Assembly: GCA_963802905.1 (NCBI GenBank)
Contig: CAWDKH010000014.1
Location: forward strand, 248,001 to 312,000
Reading direction: 5' to 3'
From: DASQFQ01 sp963802905
Lineage (GTDB): Bacteria; Actinomycetota; Thermoleophilia; Solirubrobacterales; Solirubrobacteraceae
DNA length: 64,000 nucleotides
In this document: positions 34,813 through 43,421 of the stretch, piece by piece
How the letters are laid out: each line of letters begins with the position of its first letter
How positions within the stretch are numbered: position 1 is the stretch's first letter
Program-made: the position numbers and the translations under genes
Notes under the pieces: model-generated
Database searches by the model: none
The model's input: the letters and a program-made list of their open reading frames with translations, nothing else
Told to the model about the DNA's origin: nothing

Positions 34813-36060
34813 ATGCCCATCCCCACCGAGCTCGTCGGATCCCTGCCGCGGCCCATGAAGCTGCAGGAGGCCTACCAGGCGTATGACGACGGTCAGATCG
34901 ACTTCGCCGCGCTGCAGGCCGAGCAGGACAAGGCGGCCGAAGACTCGATCCGGCGCCTCGAGCAGACTGGGGAGACCTACGTCACCGACGGCGAGCAGCG
35001 GGAGTCGAGCTTCGCCACCTACCCGATCACCGACACGCTCGCGGGCACCGGCCTGGCCGACCACCTCGCCGGCGACGGCCAGTTCTTCGCGATCTTCGAC
35101 GACGGCCACCACCGCCAGCTGCCGCGGCTGACCGGCGGCCCGTTCCGCTACAAGACGTTCGCGTCCGAGTTCGTCGAGAAGAACAAGGCGCTCGCCAGCA
35201 ACCCGGTCAAGCAGGCCGTGATCGCGCCGTCGATGCTGATGCTGCTGTATCCGCTCGAGGGCGAGATCGACGGCTACTCGCGCGACCAGTTCCTCGACGA
35301 CCTGTGCAACGAGGTCGAGAAGGACATCCGGCAGGCGTTCGCCGCCGGCGCCGTGCGCGTCTCGATCGACTTCACCGAGGGCCGGCTCGCGAACAAGAAC
35401 GACTCGCGCAACCCCTGGACCAACAAGGACATGCTCCAGGAGTTCATCGACCTCAACAACCGCGTGATCGATCGCTTCTCGCCGGAGGAGCGCCGCAACA
35501 TCGGGATCCACACCTGCCCCGGCGGCGACATGGACTCCGTGCACTCCAAGGAGGTCCCCTACGAGAAGCTGCTGAGCAAGATGTTCCAGCTCAACGTCGG
35601 CTACTTCCTGATCCAGTGCGCAAGCGAGGACGACCGCGAGACGGTCTACAAGCTCTGCGGGCAGTACTCGCGCGAGGACGCCAACGGGGTGCCGCAGGTC
35701 TGCTTCATGGGCGTCATCAACCCGCTCAGCCCCGAGGTCGAGTCGCCCGAGCACGTGCGCGACGAGCTGCTGCTGGCGGCCAAGTACATTCCGAAGGAGC
35801 GCCTGGGCGCGACCGACGACTGCGGCTTCTCCCCCTTCAGCCGCGACGAGAAGCCGAAGCACGGCTCGCCCGACTTCGCCCGCGACGTCGCGATGGAGAA
35901 GATCGCCAACCGCATCAAGGGCGCCGCGATGGCGTCCGAGGAGCTCGGCGTTGCTAGACCGAGACGCCCCGGGCGGCGAGCAGCAGCGCTCCCAGCTCGC
36001 GCGCGCGGGTGCCGGCATCGTGGTCGCCCTCGGCGGCGGCCACGATGCTGCCCTTCATGA
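34813..36060 (+). CDS. Cobalamin-independent methionine synthase-like protein (MetE core), 3' end probably frameshifted
   Basis: About 380 residues match the C-terminal catalytic barrel of MetE. GIHTCPGGD provides the zinc-binding His and Cys, and GATDDCGFSPF the last Cys; LVGSLPRP at the N-terminus is typical of stand-alone MetE-core proteins. These transfer methyl groups to homocysteine or another thiol. AGGAGG precedes ATG 34813. The normal end (SEELGVA) is followed by a TAG one frame off at 35955-35957, in a CTAG shared with the tetR stop. One missing base makes the present frame run on 35 codons antisense to tetR. Confidence 0.82.
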   Translation: MPIPTELVGSLPRPMKLQEAYQAYDDGQIDFAALQAEQDKAAEDSIRRLEQTGETYVTDGEQRESSFATYPITDTLAGTGLADHLAGDGQFFAIFDDGHHRQLPRLTGGPFRYKTFASEFVEKNKALASNPVKQAVIAPSMLMLLYPLEGEIDGYSRDQFLDDLCNEVEKDIRQAFAAGAVRVSIDFTEGRLANKNDSRNPWTNKDMLQEFIDLNNRVIDRFSPEERRNIGIHTCPGGDMDSVHSKEVPYEKLLSKMFQLNVGYFLIQCASEDDRETVYKLCGQYSREDANGVPQVCFMGVINPLSPEVESPEHVRDELLLAAKYIPKERLGATDDCGFSPFSRDEKPKHGSPDFARDVAMEKIANRIKGAAMASEELGVARPRRPGRRAAALPARARGCRHRGRPRRRPRCCPS

Positions 36061-36535
36061 GGATGTGCCACTGGCGGGCGAAGGCGTCGGCCTCCTCGGC
36101 GGGGACGCCGGCCTGCTCGGCGAGGTCGGCCACGTAGGCGCGGATCGCGGTCAGGTGCTTGACGCTCGCCTGGTGCACCGGGTGGTCGGGGTCGGCGATC
36201 TCGAGCATCACGTTGATGAACGAGCAGCCCTCGAAGTCCTCCCGCGCGAACCACTCGCCGAAGACGTCGAAGATCGCCAGCAGGCGCCCGGCCGGGGTCT
36301 CGGCCCGCGCCTCGGCCTCGGACTGCAGCCATGCGCGGGTCCAGCGCTCCTCGCGGCGCTGGAGGAACGCGAGGATCAGCTCGTCCTTCGACGCGAAGTT
36401 GCGGTACAGCGTCATCTTCGCTGCGCCGGACTCGGCGATAATGCGGTCGACGCCGACCGCCTTCGTCCCGTGCCGGCTGAAGAGCTCGTAGGCGGTCTCG
36501 AGGATCCGCTCACGGCCACTGCTCGGAGCTGCCAT
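35954..36535 (-). CDS. TetR-family transcriptional regulator
   Basis: A 193-aa TetR protein. HTH at residues 8-55: ILETAYELFSRHGTKAVGVD then IAESGAAKMTLYRNFASKDE. The C-terminal domain (EWFAREDFEGCSFINVMLE) is of the AcnR/YcdC-like group with a buried Cys-Ser. It is divergent from a thioesterase gene by 26 bp, which may be its target. Confidence 0.9.
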   Translation of the reverse strand: MAAPSSGRERILETAYELFSRHGTKAVGVDRIIAESGAAKMTLYRNFASKDELILAFLQRREERWTRAWLQSEAEARAETPAGRLLAIFDVFGEWFAREDFEGCSFINVMLEIADPDHPVHQASVKHLTAIRAYVADLAEQAGVPAEEADAFARQWHILMKGSIVAAAEGDHDAGTRARELGALLLAARGVSV

Positions 36536-38121
36536 TCGATTCGACTATAGCCTTGTGCCGGATGGCCTCCTTCCCGGATCCCTCGCTCGACGCGTCGAGC
36601 ACGTTCGTCCAGGGCGCCGGGCTCGTGGTCGACGAGTACAGCGGCGACGAGGTGACCGGCCACATCGACGCCGGCCCTGAGCACCACACGCCGTGGGGCA
36701 TGGTGCACGGCGGCGTCTACGCCGCGGCGATCGAGAGCGCGTGCAGCATCGGCGCCTCGCTGGCCGCCGAGCCCGCGGGCCAGTTCGCGGTCGGGCTCTC
36801 CAACCAGACCGACTTCCTGCGCGCCCACCGCGAGGGCCGGCTCGACGTGCGAGCCAGGCCGGTCCACCAGGGGCGGACCGGCCAGCTCTGGGCCTGTGAC
36901 ATCACGCGCGAGGACGGCAAGCTCGTCGCGCAGGGCCGCGTGCGGCTGCAGAACGTCCCGAAGCCCTGGCAGCGCGCGCGCCGCGACAGCGTACGCGGCG
37001 AGCCCGATCGCCAGTGAGGCGGCGATGGCCGGTGCGTAACCGCCCGCGTCGATCACCGCTCCGGCCGCCGGCGGGCCGACGGCGGAGCCGACCGCCGCGC
37101 TCGTGTAAAGCACACCAAGCAGCGCCCCGAGCCGCTCAACGCCGAAGCGCGCCGCCACCACCGCGGGCGCAAGCGCGACGTAGCCGCCGTAGCCGACCCC
37201 GAGCACGAGCGCGAATGCCAGCAGCACCGCATAGCTCCCGGCGGCGAGCCACCACAGCAAGAAGCTGAGCGCGATCGCGAGGAAGCAACCGCGGAACACC
37301 CGCAGCAGCCCGAAAGGCACCGCGAGCGCGCCGAGCGCGAGCCGCCCGACCACGCTCGCGGTCCCGATCGCGCCGATGAGGCCCGCCGCGAGCACGGGGT
37401 CGACGCCCCGCTCCTCTGCGTAGGAGGGCAGGTAGACGAACGGCACGAACAGCGGGATCCCGAGCAGGGCGGTCGCGAGGTAGAGGCGCCGGTACTGGCT
37501 GTCGCCCAGCGCGTCACGGAGCGACGCGCCCACCACCGCCTCCCCGGTCGGCGCGGGCGAGGCGGCGAGCGCGCACAGCACGAGCGCAACCGTGCCAGCG
37601 GCCGCGAGCACGAGATAGCTGTCCCGCCACCCGACCGCCTCGATCAGCGCCGCGGTGGCGGGCGGGATCGTCAGCGTGCCGAGGCCGATGCCGGCCACCG
37701 CGACACCGAGCGCGAGCGTCCGCCGCCGCACGAACCAGGCGCCGACGAGCGCCACCATCGGCACGTAGGCGCAGGCCACTCCGACTCCGACGCCGATCCC
37801 GTAGGCGGCGAGCGCGACGCCGAGCGAGCCGGCGCGCGCGGTGGCGAGGAGCCCGAGCCCGAGCGCGGTGGCCCCGACGAGCAGCACCTTCCGCGGGCCG
37901 AAGCGGTCGCTCGCGGCGCCGCTGACCCCGCCGAGCCCGAAGTAGAGCAGCGAGGTCAGTGAGAAGAACGCGGCGCCGGCGGCGCGGCCGACGCCGAAGT
38001 CCTCGCGCATCTCGTCCAGGAACGCGCCGTAGCTGTAAGCGATCCCGAACGCGACGAACATCGCCGCGAACGCCGCGGCGACGACGCCCCAGGCGCGCGG
38101 CGAGTCGAGGCCCTGCCCCAT
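36412..38121 (-). CDS. MFS transporter, monocarboxylate/oxalate type, with run-on C-terminus
   Basis: Residues 1-385 form a normal 12-helix MFS protein: MREDFGVGRAAGAAFFSLTS, the loop GAASDRFGPRKVLLVG (motif A) and the second-half AARFGVERLGALLGV. The pattern fits the OFA/monocarboxylate group. A typical C-terminus is reached near 36960, but the frame stays open for about 550 bp more, antisense through the thioesterase and into tetR. That tail has no MFS character. The true end is therefore near 36960, with the stop lost by mutation or sequencing error, or the extension is spurious. Confidence 0.75.
   Translation of the reverse strand: MGQGLDSPRAWGVVAAAFAAMFVAFGIAYSYGAFLDEMREDFGVGRAAGAAFFSLTSLLYFGLGGVSGAASDRFGPRKVLLVGATALGLGLLATARAGSLGVALAAYGIGVGVGVACAYVPMVALVGAWFVRRRTLALGVAVAGIGLGTLTIPPATAALIEAVGWRDSYLVLAAAGTVALVLCALAASPAPTGEAVVGASLRDALGDSQYRRLYLATALLGIPLFVPFVYLPSYAEERGVDPVLAAGLIGAIGTASVVGRLALGALAVPFGLLRVFRGCFLAIALSFLLWWLAAGSYAVLLAFALVLGVGYGGYVALAPAVVAARFGVERLGALLGVLYTSAAVGSAVGPPAAGAVIDAGGYAPAIAASLAIGLAAYAVAARALPGLRDVLQPHAALRDELAVLARDVTGPELAGPPLVDRPGSHVEPALAVGAQEVGLVGEPDRELARGLGGQRGADAARALDRRGVDAAVHHAPRRVVLRAGVDVAGHLVAAVLVDHEPGALDERARRVERGIREGGHPAQGYSRIEWQLRAVAVSGSSRPPTSSSAGTGRRRSASTALSPSPAQRR
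36562..37017 (+). CDS. PaaI-type hotdog thioesterase
   Basis: A 151-aa hotdog-fold protein. HHTPWGMVHGGVYAAAIESA carries the HGG and catalytic acid of PaaI-like acyl-CoA thioesterases; DFLRAHREGRL and AQGRVRLQNVP complete the fold. The last 18 residues (after RLQNVP) are Arg-rich and unlike the family, so the natural stop may have been lost. ATG 36562 is preferred to the TTG at 36553. Probably hydrolyses an aromatic or acyl-CoA. Confidence 0.85.
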   Translation: MASFPDPSLDASSTFVQGAGLVVDEYSGDEVTGHIDAGPEHHTPWGMVHGGVYAAAIESACSIGASLAAEPAGQFAVGLSNQTDFLRAHREGRLDVRARPVHQGRTGQLWACDITREDGKLVAQGRVRLQNVPKPWQRARRDSVRGEPDRQ

Positions 38122-38143
38122 CCTCGCCGCACGCTACCGGGCA

Positions 38144-38338
38144 TCAGCAGTGGCCGGTGACGGTCGAGTCGATACAGGCCGGCGCGACCGGGGCCTGGGT
38201 CGGCGCGGCGACCGGCTCGGCGGGGTTGTCGAGCACGGCGACGAGGGCCAGCGCGATCACGGCGGCGAGCACCGCGGCGAGCAGCCAGGCAGGGACGGCG
38301 AAGCGGTGCACCAGGGCTGTGTGGATGTGGGCAGTCAT
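38144..38338 (-). CDS. Small single-pass membrane protein
   Basis: A 64-aa protein with one TM helix (AWLLAAVLAAVIALALVAVL) and a Pro/Ala-rich outer tail ending in Cys residues (ACIDSTVTGHC). It is transcribed divergently from an ECF sigma gene, and a mirror-image ECF-type promoter precedes both, so it is probably in the sigma regulon. It has no anti-sigma zinc motif. Confidence 0.62.
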   Translation of the reverse strand: MTAHIHTALVHRFAVPAWLLAAVLAAVIALALVAVLDNPAEPVAAPTQAPVAPACIDSTVTGHC

Positions 38339-38347
38339 GCCCCGTTC

Positions 38348-38400
38348 ATCGTTGCCCGATTGCGCAATGTGACTGTCACAAACAGGGCCTGCCGAGCGAT
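38348..38400. promoter_or_regulatory. Mirror-image divergent ECF-type promoters
   Basis: The palindrome TGTGACTGTCACA (38368-38380) supplies a -35-like (T/A)GTCACA on each strand. In both directions exactly 16 nt separate it from CGAT: plus strand TGTCACA 38374-38380 and CGAT 38397-38400; minus strand AGTCACA 38374-38368 and CGAT 38351-38348. A second palindrome ATTGCGCAAT lies at 38359-38368. The symmetry fits self-driven expression of the sigma gene at 38424 and of the small membrane protein at 38338. Confidence 0.6.
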
Positions 38401-38423
38401 GATGCTTCGCGAGGGACCGTGTC

Positions 38424-38969
38424 GTGCCGACCCGCCCCGACCGCACCGACGAGGAGCTGCTCGCCTCCCATGAGACCGATGACTTCGGAGTGTTCTACGA
38501 CCGCCATGTGCGCGCGCTGCTCGGCTACTTCCAGCGCCGAACCGGCGACCCGCAGGTGGCGGCCGACCTCACTGCGGAGACGTTCGCATCCGCGATCGTC
38601 GCGCAGAAGCGCTACGTGCCGACCGGCGCGCCCGCGCTCGCGTGGCTGTACCGCATCGCCTCGCGGCGGCTCGTCGACTATCAGCGGCGAGGGGCGGTCG
38701 AGCGCAAGATGCAGCACGCGCTCGCGATGGAGCGCCCGCGGCTGAGCGGCGAGGACGCAGACATGATCCGGCTGCTCGCCGACGACGCCGCGATCTCGGC
38801 GTTGACCGAGCTCCCGCGCGACCAGCGCGACGCGGTTGCCGCGCACGTCATCGGCGACGCGGACTACGCCGAGCTCGCGGCCGCGCAGCACACCTCGGAA
38901 GCCGCGGTCCGCCAGCGCGTGTCGCGCGGGCTCGGAACGCTGCGCCGGCGGATGGGAGGGAGCGCATGA
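38424..38969 (+). CDS. ECF RNA polymerase sigma factor
   Basis: A 181-aa sigma-70 family protein with region 2 (FYDRHVRALLGYFQRRTGD, AADLTAETFASAI, LAWLYRIASRRLVDYQRR) and region 4 (DADYAELAAAQHTSEAAVRQ, RVSRGLGTLRRRM). GTG 38424 is preceded by GAGGGA. Its stop overlaps the start of a membrane-tethered beta-propeller protein (ATGA), in the place normally held by an anti-sigma factor. Autoregulation is suggested by the promoter at 38348-38400. Confidence 0.9.
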   Translation: MPTRPDRTDEELLASHETDDFGVFYDRHVRALLGYFQRRTGDPQVAADLTAETFASAIVAQKRYVPTGAPALAWLYRIASRRLVDYQRRGAVERKMQHALAMERPRLSGEDADMIRLLADDAAISALTELPRDQRDAVAAHVIGDADYAELAAAQHTSEAAVRQRVSRGLGTLRRRMGGSA

Positions 38970-40009
38970 GCGACTTCGTCACCGAGCTGCGACGCGAGGT
39001 CGTCGGCGCCCATGCCGCGCACCGCGTCTCGGCGGTCCGCACTCGCCGCCGCCGCCGGCGGCCGATCCTGGCCGGAGTGGTCGCGCTCGCCGCCTTGCTC
39101 GTCGCGGTCGTGTGGACCTTGCGCTCGCTCCCCCTGCCCCAGCAGACCACCAAGCCGCGCATCGTCAAGGTCGTCCACATCGGCGGCGACCCGATCGACG
39201 GGACGTTCGCCGCGGGCTCGCTGTGGGTCGCCGACTTCGGGGGCGACCAGGTCGTCCGCATCGACCCGGTCCGCCGAACGGTGATCGCACGGATTCCGAT
39301 CGGCAACGCTCCCGAGAACATCGCCGCCGACAGCGAGAGCGTCTGGGCGAACACGACGACGACCGAGGGCACGACGGTCCTCTGGCGCATCGACAGCGCG
39401 ACGAACCAGCTGGCCAACCGCGTCGACGACGACTACTCCATCGGCATCGCCGCGACTCCCGGGCGGGTGTGGGTGGCCCGGCGGGATGACCTGCACTCCG
39501 TCGACGTGTTCTCGGCCGGCGGGCGCCGGCTCGCCCGGATCCCGGTCGAGGGCATCGCTGGAATCACTGCCGCCGGCGGCTCGGTCTGGGTCGCGGGCGG
39601 GGACGGCACGGTGACCCGCATCGGGGAGCGGAGCGGCAAGATCGAGCACAGCTGGCCGCAGCTCATCCCGAACAACCCCGACGGGGGTTCCAACACCATC
39701 GCGGCCGACCGCACCGGCGCCTGGGTCGTCGAACCGGGGAAGGGCCGGCTGCTGCGCTTGGAGGGCGACAAGGTGGTGCGGTCGCTCCGGACCGGCGCCA
39801 CGAAGGGGATCCTTGCCCGCTCCAACGGCCTCTGGGTCGTCACCAGCGAGGAGCCCCAGGCCGCCGCCGTCGAGCGCATCGACCCGCGCACCGGCAAGGT
39901 GACCGCCACCGTCCAGCTCGGGACGCACTACCCGCGCGCGCTCGTGACCGTGCGCGGAGGGCTCTGGGTGATCGCCGGCGATGGGACTGCCGTGCTGATC
40001 GACACCTAG
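38966..40009 (+). CDS. Membrane-tethered beta-propeller protein, candidate regulator of the ECF sigma factor
   Basis: A 347-aa protein: about 32 cytoplasmic residues with an Arg run, one TM helix (ILAGVVALAALLVAVVWTL), then an extracellular domain of repeated YVTN/Vgb-like blades (GSLWVADFGGDQVVRIDP, GSVWVAGGDGTVTRIGER, GLWVIAGDGTAVLIDT). The short N-terminal part lacks the HxxxCxxC of zinc anti-sigma factors, so if it binds the sigma factor it does so differently. Translational coupling to the sigma gene supports a regulatory partnership. The blades resemble those of the three giant receptors at 43-56 kb. Confidence 0.78.
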   Translation: MSDFVTELRREVVGAHAAHRVSAVRTRRRRRRPILAGVVALAALLVAVVWTLRSLPLPQQTTKPRIVKVVHIGGDPIDGTFAAGSLWVADFGGDQVVRIDPVRRTVIARIPIGNAPENIAADSESVWANTTTTEGTTVLWRIDSATNQLANRVDDDYSIGIAATPGRVWVARRDDLHSVDVFSAGGRRLARIPVEGIAGITAAGGSVWVAGGDGTVTRIGERSGKIEHSWPQLIPNNPDGGSNTIAADRTGAWVVEPGKGRLLRLEGDKVVRSLRTGATKGILARSNGLWVVTSEEPQAAAVERIDPRTGKVTATVQLGTHYPRALVTVRGGLWVIAGDGTAVLIDT

Positions 40010-40062
40010 GCCGCTGGCCCGGCGCGCCACCCCCTCCGGCGCGCCGGGCCCGCAGCGGTTCG

Positions 40063-41700
40063 CTAGCCGAGCGAGGCGGCCAGCAGCACCGAGCTGGCCG
40101 ACGCCGACAGCGAGACCTCCGAGGTCACGAAGTCCGCGCGCCGGTCCTCGTAGACGACCGTCGTCGAGTTGAAGCGGCGCAGCGGCGTGCGGGCGAGCTT
40201 GAGCTCGGAGTCGCGCAGCGAGCCGGGGTCCGCCGGGCCGTTGACGACCGCGCCGTCGAGCAGCCGGGCGGGCGAGCCCTTGAGGAACGCCGGGTGGTGC
40301 GGGCGCTTGGCGTCGATGGCGCCGCGCCCGACCACGAAGCTCCTCCCCCATGCATTGCGGCCGAGCAGGTAGTCGCGCGCGCCCGCGGCGATTCGCAGGC
40401 CATCGGTGGCGACGGCGGCGCGCTTGGCCGCGGCGGCGACCGCGCCGCTGCCGCCGTTGTCCTGCAGCGAGCCGAACGTGATGATCGCCGGGGTGGCGAA
40501 CGGCGTGCTCGCCGCCCGTTCGCGCGCCGCGCTCACGACCTTGCGCAGTCGCACCGCAGCCGACGTCGTCGAGCTTCGGCGCGCCGAGGCCGCCGCAGAG
40601 CTCGGCGGCGACGAGCGGCCCGACCGTGCCCGGCACGGTGCCGGCGTAGAGCTGGTCGTCGTCGCTGCCGCGGCGGAAGAAGTCGGTCGCCTCGGCGAGC
40701 AGCGCCGGGTCGCCGGTCGCGCGGTGCAGCTCGAGCGCGGCGAACGCGAGGTCGTCGGTGAAGATGTTGTCGGGATAGAAGTCCTCGACGTTCTCGTCGC
40801 CGAGCTTCGTGATCGCGTTCGTCTGCTTGCCGGCCGCGTACCACTCGCGCGCGGCGGTCAGGTAGGTGTCGCGCTGCGCGCCCTCGCTGCGCTGGGCGGC
40901 CAGCGCGAGTGCGGCCGCGGCGCTGCCCATGATGTTCGAGCTCGTGGTCGGGTAGGCGTAGCGGATCCCGACGCCTTGGCGAGTGTCGGCGTCGTCCTTG
41001 GCCGGATCGCGGAAGCCGGTGTTGTGGTCGCGCACGTCGCCGACGATCCCGATGAAGAGGTCGGGCCGCGGGTGCGCCTTGAGCAGCCAGCGCAGACCGA
41101 CGTCGGCGGTGGCGTGCAGCGCCGGAGCGTCGGCCGGGCTGAGCCGCGCGGCGAGCTGCAGCTCCGCGACCGCGAACGCCGCGGGCTGGGTGATCTTGAG
41201 GTTGTCGCCGGCGTCGCGCCAGCCGCCGGTGAGGTCGAACCGCTGCCCGTCGTACGGCCCGCCCTTGACGATCGCGTCGTTGCGGTGCGCGGGACCGAAC
41301 ACGCGGCTCGGCTCGTCGCCGTCGGCGTTGGCGGCGAACAGACCGAGCAGCCGCCGCACGAGCGCCGAGCGCGCGGTCGGCGAGACGACCACGGCCGCGA
41401 TGTCTTGCCCGCCGCCCGCACGCGGTAGCGGCCGGCCTTGAGCACGCCGAGGTCGGCGGTGGCGGCGCGGCGCCACGGCTTGGGTGAGCCCTTCGCCCGC
41501 TTCAGCCGCCCGCGCTTGACCACCTTGCCGCCGGCGTTGACGACCGTGAAGCGCTTGCCCGCCTTCCCGCCCGCCACGACGGCCAGCTTCGGGTCGCCCG
41601 GCGCGCTCGGCCCGCCGGTGCGGATCACGGTCGGCGGGGCGGCGACGGCGGCCGGAGCGGCGAGCCCCAGGAGGATCAGGGCGGTGAAGAGCGCGCGCAT
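40063..41700 (-). pseudogene. Glycoside hydrolase family 9-type secreted glycosidase, two frameshifts
   Basis: Start ATG 41700 with a signal peptide (LFTALILLGLAAPAAVA), then an N-terminal Ig-like domain. Near 41415-41425 the frame shifts (RVRA into IAAVVVSPTA) and the catalytic domain follows, with LTGGWRDAGDNLKITQPAAF holding the Asp pair of GH9. Near 40556 it shifts again (GC into VRLRKVV) into the C-terminal part with DYLLGRNAWGRSFVVG, KRPHHP and TSEVSLSASAS (catalytic Glu region). All family landmarks remain, so two single-base indels explain the breaks. GH9 enzymes are mainly cellulases or exo-glucosaminidases; the type here is unsure. Confidence 0.8.
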
Positions 41701-41827
41701 GAGCGCGCGAGCCTACTCAGCACACCTTGACTTGACCCCGCATCCGGAGGAGGGTGGGAGACGCGAGGTCTCCCGCAGCCCTGCTCGGTGCCCGAGACGC
41801 CACGACGGCGAAATCGAGGCACCCGCT

Positions 41828-43418
41828 GTGCGCACCTTCCATCGTTCTGCAGTCCTGGCGGTCGCGGCGACGCTGATCCTCGGGGCGGCCAACGCCTCGG
41901 CCGCGATCACGCTCCGAGCCGACGGGAGCTCTGTGGTCCTCGAGGACGCCACCGGCTCCAACGAGACGATCATCGGCTACGAGGCCGACCGGCTGACCGT
42001 TCAGAACACGGACGGGAGCGAGTTCGGGATCCTCCTGGTCACCGACGAGGCCGGCGGCTGCGACTTCAGTGACAACAACGAGATCAACTGCCCGCCGACG
42101 TTCGGCGACATCCAGGCCACCTACGGTGGGGGGAACGATACGTTCCGCTTCTACCAGGTGTGCGTGCCGACGGCGACGATCGCGCTCGGCAACGGGACCA
42201 ACGGCTTCACCGGTGAGGGCTGCGACGACTCGACCGCCACGGTCTCGGGCGGCAGCGGTCAGGACGGGTTCACGGGCAGCTCCGACGGCGCGACGCGGGA
42301 GCGGCTGTTCGGCGCGCGGCGGCGACGACAGGCTGCAGGGCTACGCGGGGAACGACGAGCTCCACGGCGGCGAGGGCGCGGACGTCGTCGACGGCGGCGA
42401 GGGGAACGACGGCCTGTTCGGCGAGGGCGGCAGCGACCAGATCACCGGCCGCGGAGGCAACGACACCGAGGACGGCGGGCCCGGCGACGACCGCATGGGC
42501 TCGAGCGCCGGCGGCATCGGCGAGGACAACGACCAGGGCGCCGACAACGTCCGCGGCGGGGACGGCACCGACACGCTGACGCTCGAGGACCACGTGGGCG
42601 GGGTGACGATCCGCCTCGACGGCCAGGCCAACGACGGCGCGCCCGGCGAGGGCGACAACATCGCCTCCGACCTCGAGGCGATCAATGGCACGAACGGAAA
42701 CGACGCGTTCTTCGGGACCGAAGGCCGCGACAACTTCTCGGGCTACCCCGGCAACGACGAGATCCACGGCGCCGGCGGCGACGACGAGCTCAGCGGCGGC
42801 AGCGGCGACGACCGCATGTTCGGCGACACCGGCAACGACAAGGTCCAGGGGTACGAGGGATCCGACACGGTCGACGGCGGGCCGGGGAGCGATCAGCTCT
42901 ACGGCGACCGCGGGTCCTGCAGCGTGTTCTGCACGTTCGACGCCGACCAGCTGCTCGCGCGCGACGGCGAGCGCGACACCGTCGACTGCGGCGGCGGCGC
43001 CGATTCCGCGCAGGTGGACGGGCTCGACATCGTCGCGTTCTGCGCCTTGGTCGACCGCCAGAACCTCCCCGGCGCCGGCGGGCCGGGTGGTGGAGGCCCG
43101 AGTGCCGCCGCCGCGCTGGCGCTCAAGGTCGGCAAGTCGATCAAGCTCAAGGCGCTGCTCAAGCGCGGCCTCGCCGTCCGCCTCCAGTGCGCGGCGGCCT
43201 GCAAGGTCGTGGCGACGCTCAGCTTCAAGGGCAAGCGGCTCGGCGCCGGTCGCAAGACGCTGCGCAAGGCGGGCACCGCGCGGCTCGCGGTGAAGGTCGG
43301 CAAGAAGGCGAGGCGGCGGGCCCGGCGCCTCCGCGGCAAGAAGCTGACGCTGCGAGTCAAGGTCACGTCCGCCGGCAAGACGACGACGCTGACGCGCAAG
43401 GTGACGCTCAAGCGCTGA
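41828..43418 (+). pseudogene. Secreted RTX-like calcium-binding repeat protein, one frameshift
   Basis: GTG 41828 begins a signal peptide (AVLAVAATLILGAANASA). A beta-rich region follows to RERLFGA; at about 42315-42320 one extra base shifts the frame to GGDDRLQGYAGNDELHGG and a long series of GGxGxDxx nonapeptide repeats, the parallel beta-roll that binds calcium. A second roll at NDEIHGAGGDDELSGGSG follows. The Lys/Arg-rich C-terminal 120 residues (GKSIKLKALLKRG, RRRARRLRGKKLTLRVKV) look like the stress-bearing beta-sandwich common in Solirubrobacter exoproteins. Probably cell-surface or extracellular; no enzyme domain seen. Confidence 0.78.
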
Positions 43419-43421
43419 GCG

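Noticed and set aside
38864..41476. An 870-codon minus-strand frame spanning sigma, propeller and GH9 loci
   Set aside because: Only its first third (GH9 catalytic part) is real; the rest is antisense to well supported genes and arises from the GH9 frameshift.
42069..43418. Separate RTX-like gene starting at 42069
   Set aside because: The first 80 codons of that frame are out-of-frame with the signal-peptide gene and look non-coding; one gene from 41828 with a frameshift near 42317 explains both parts.
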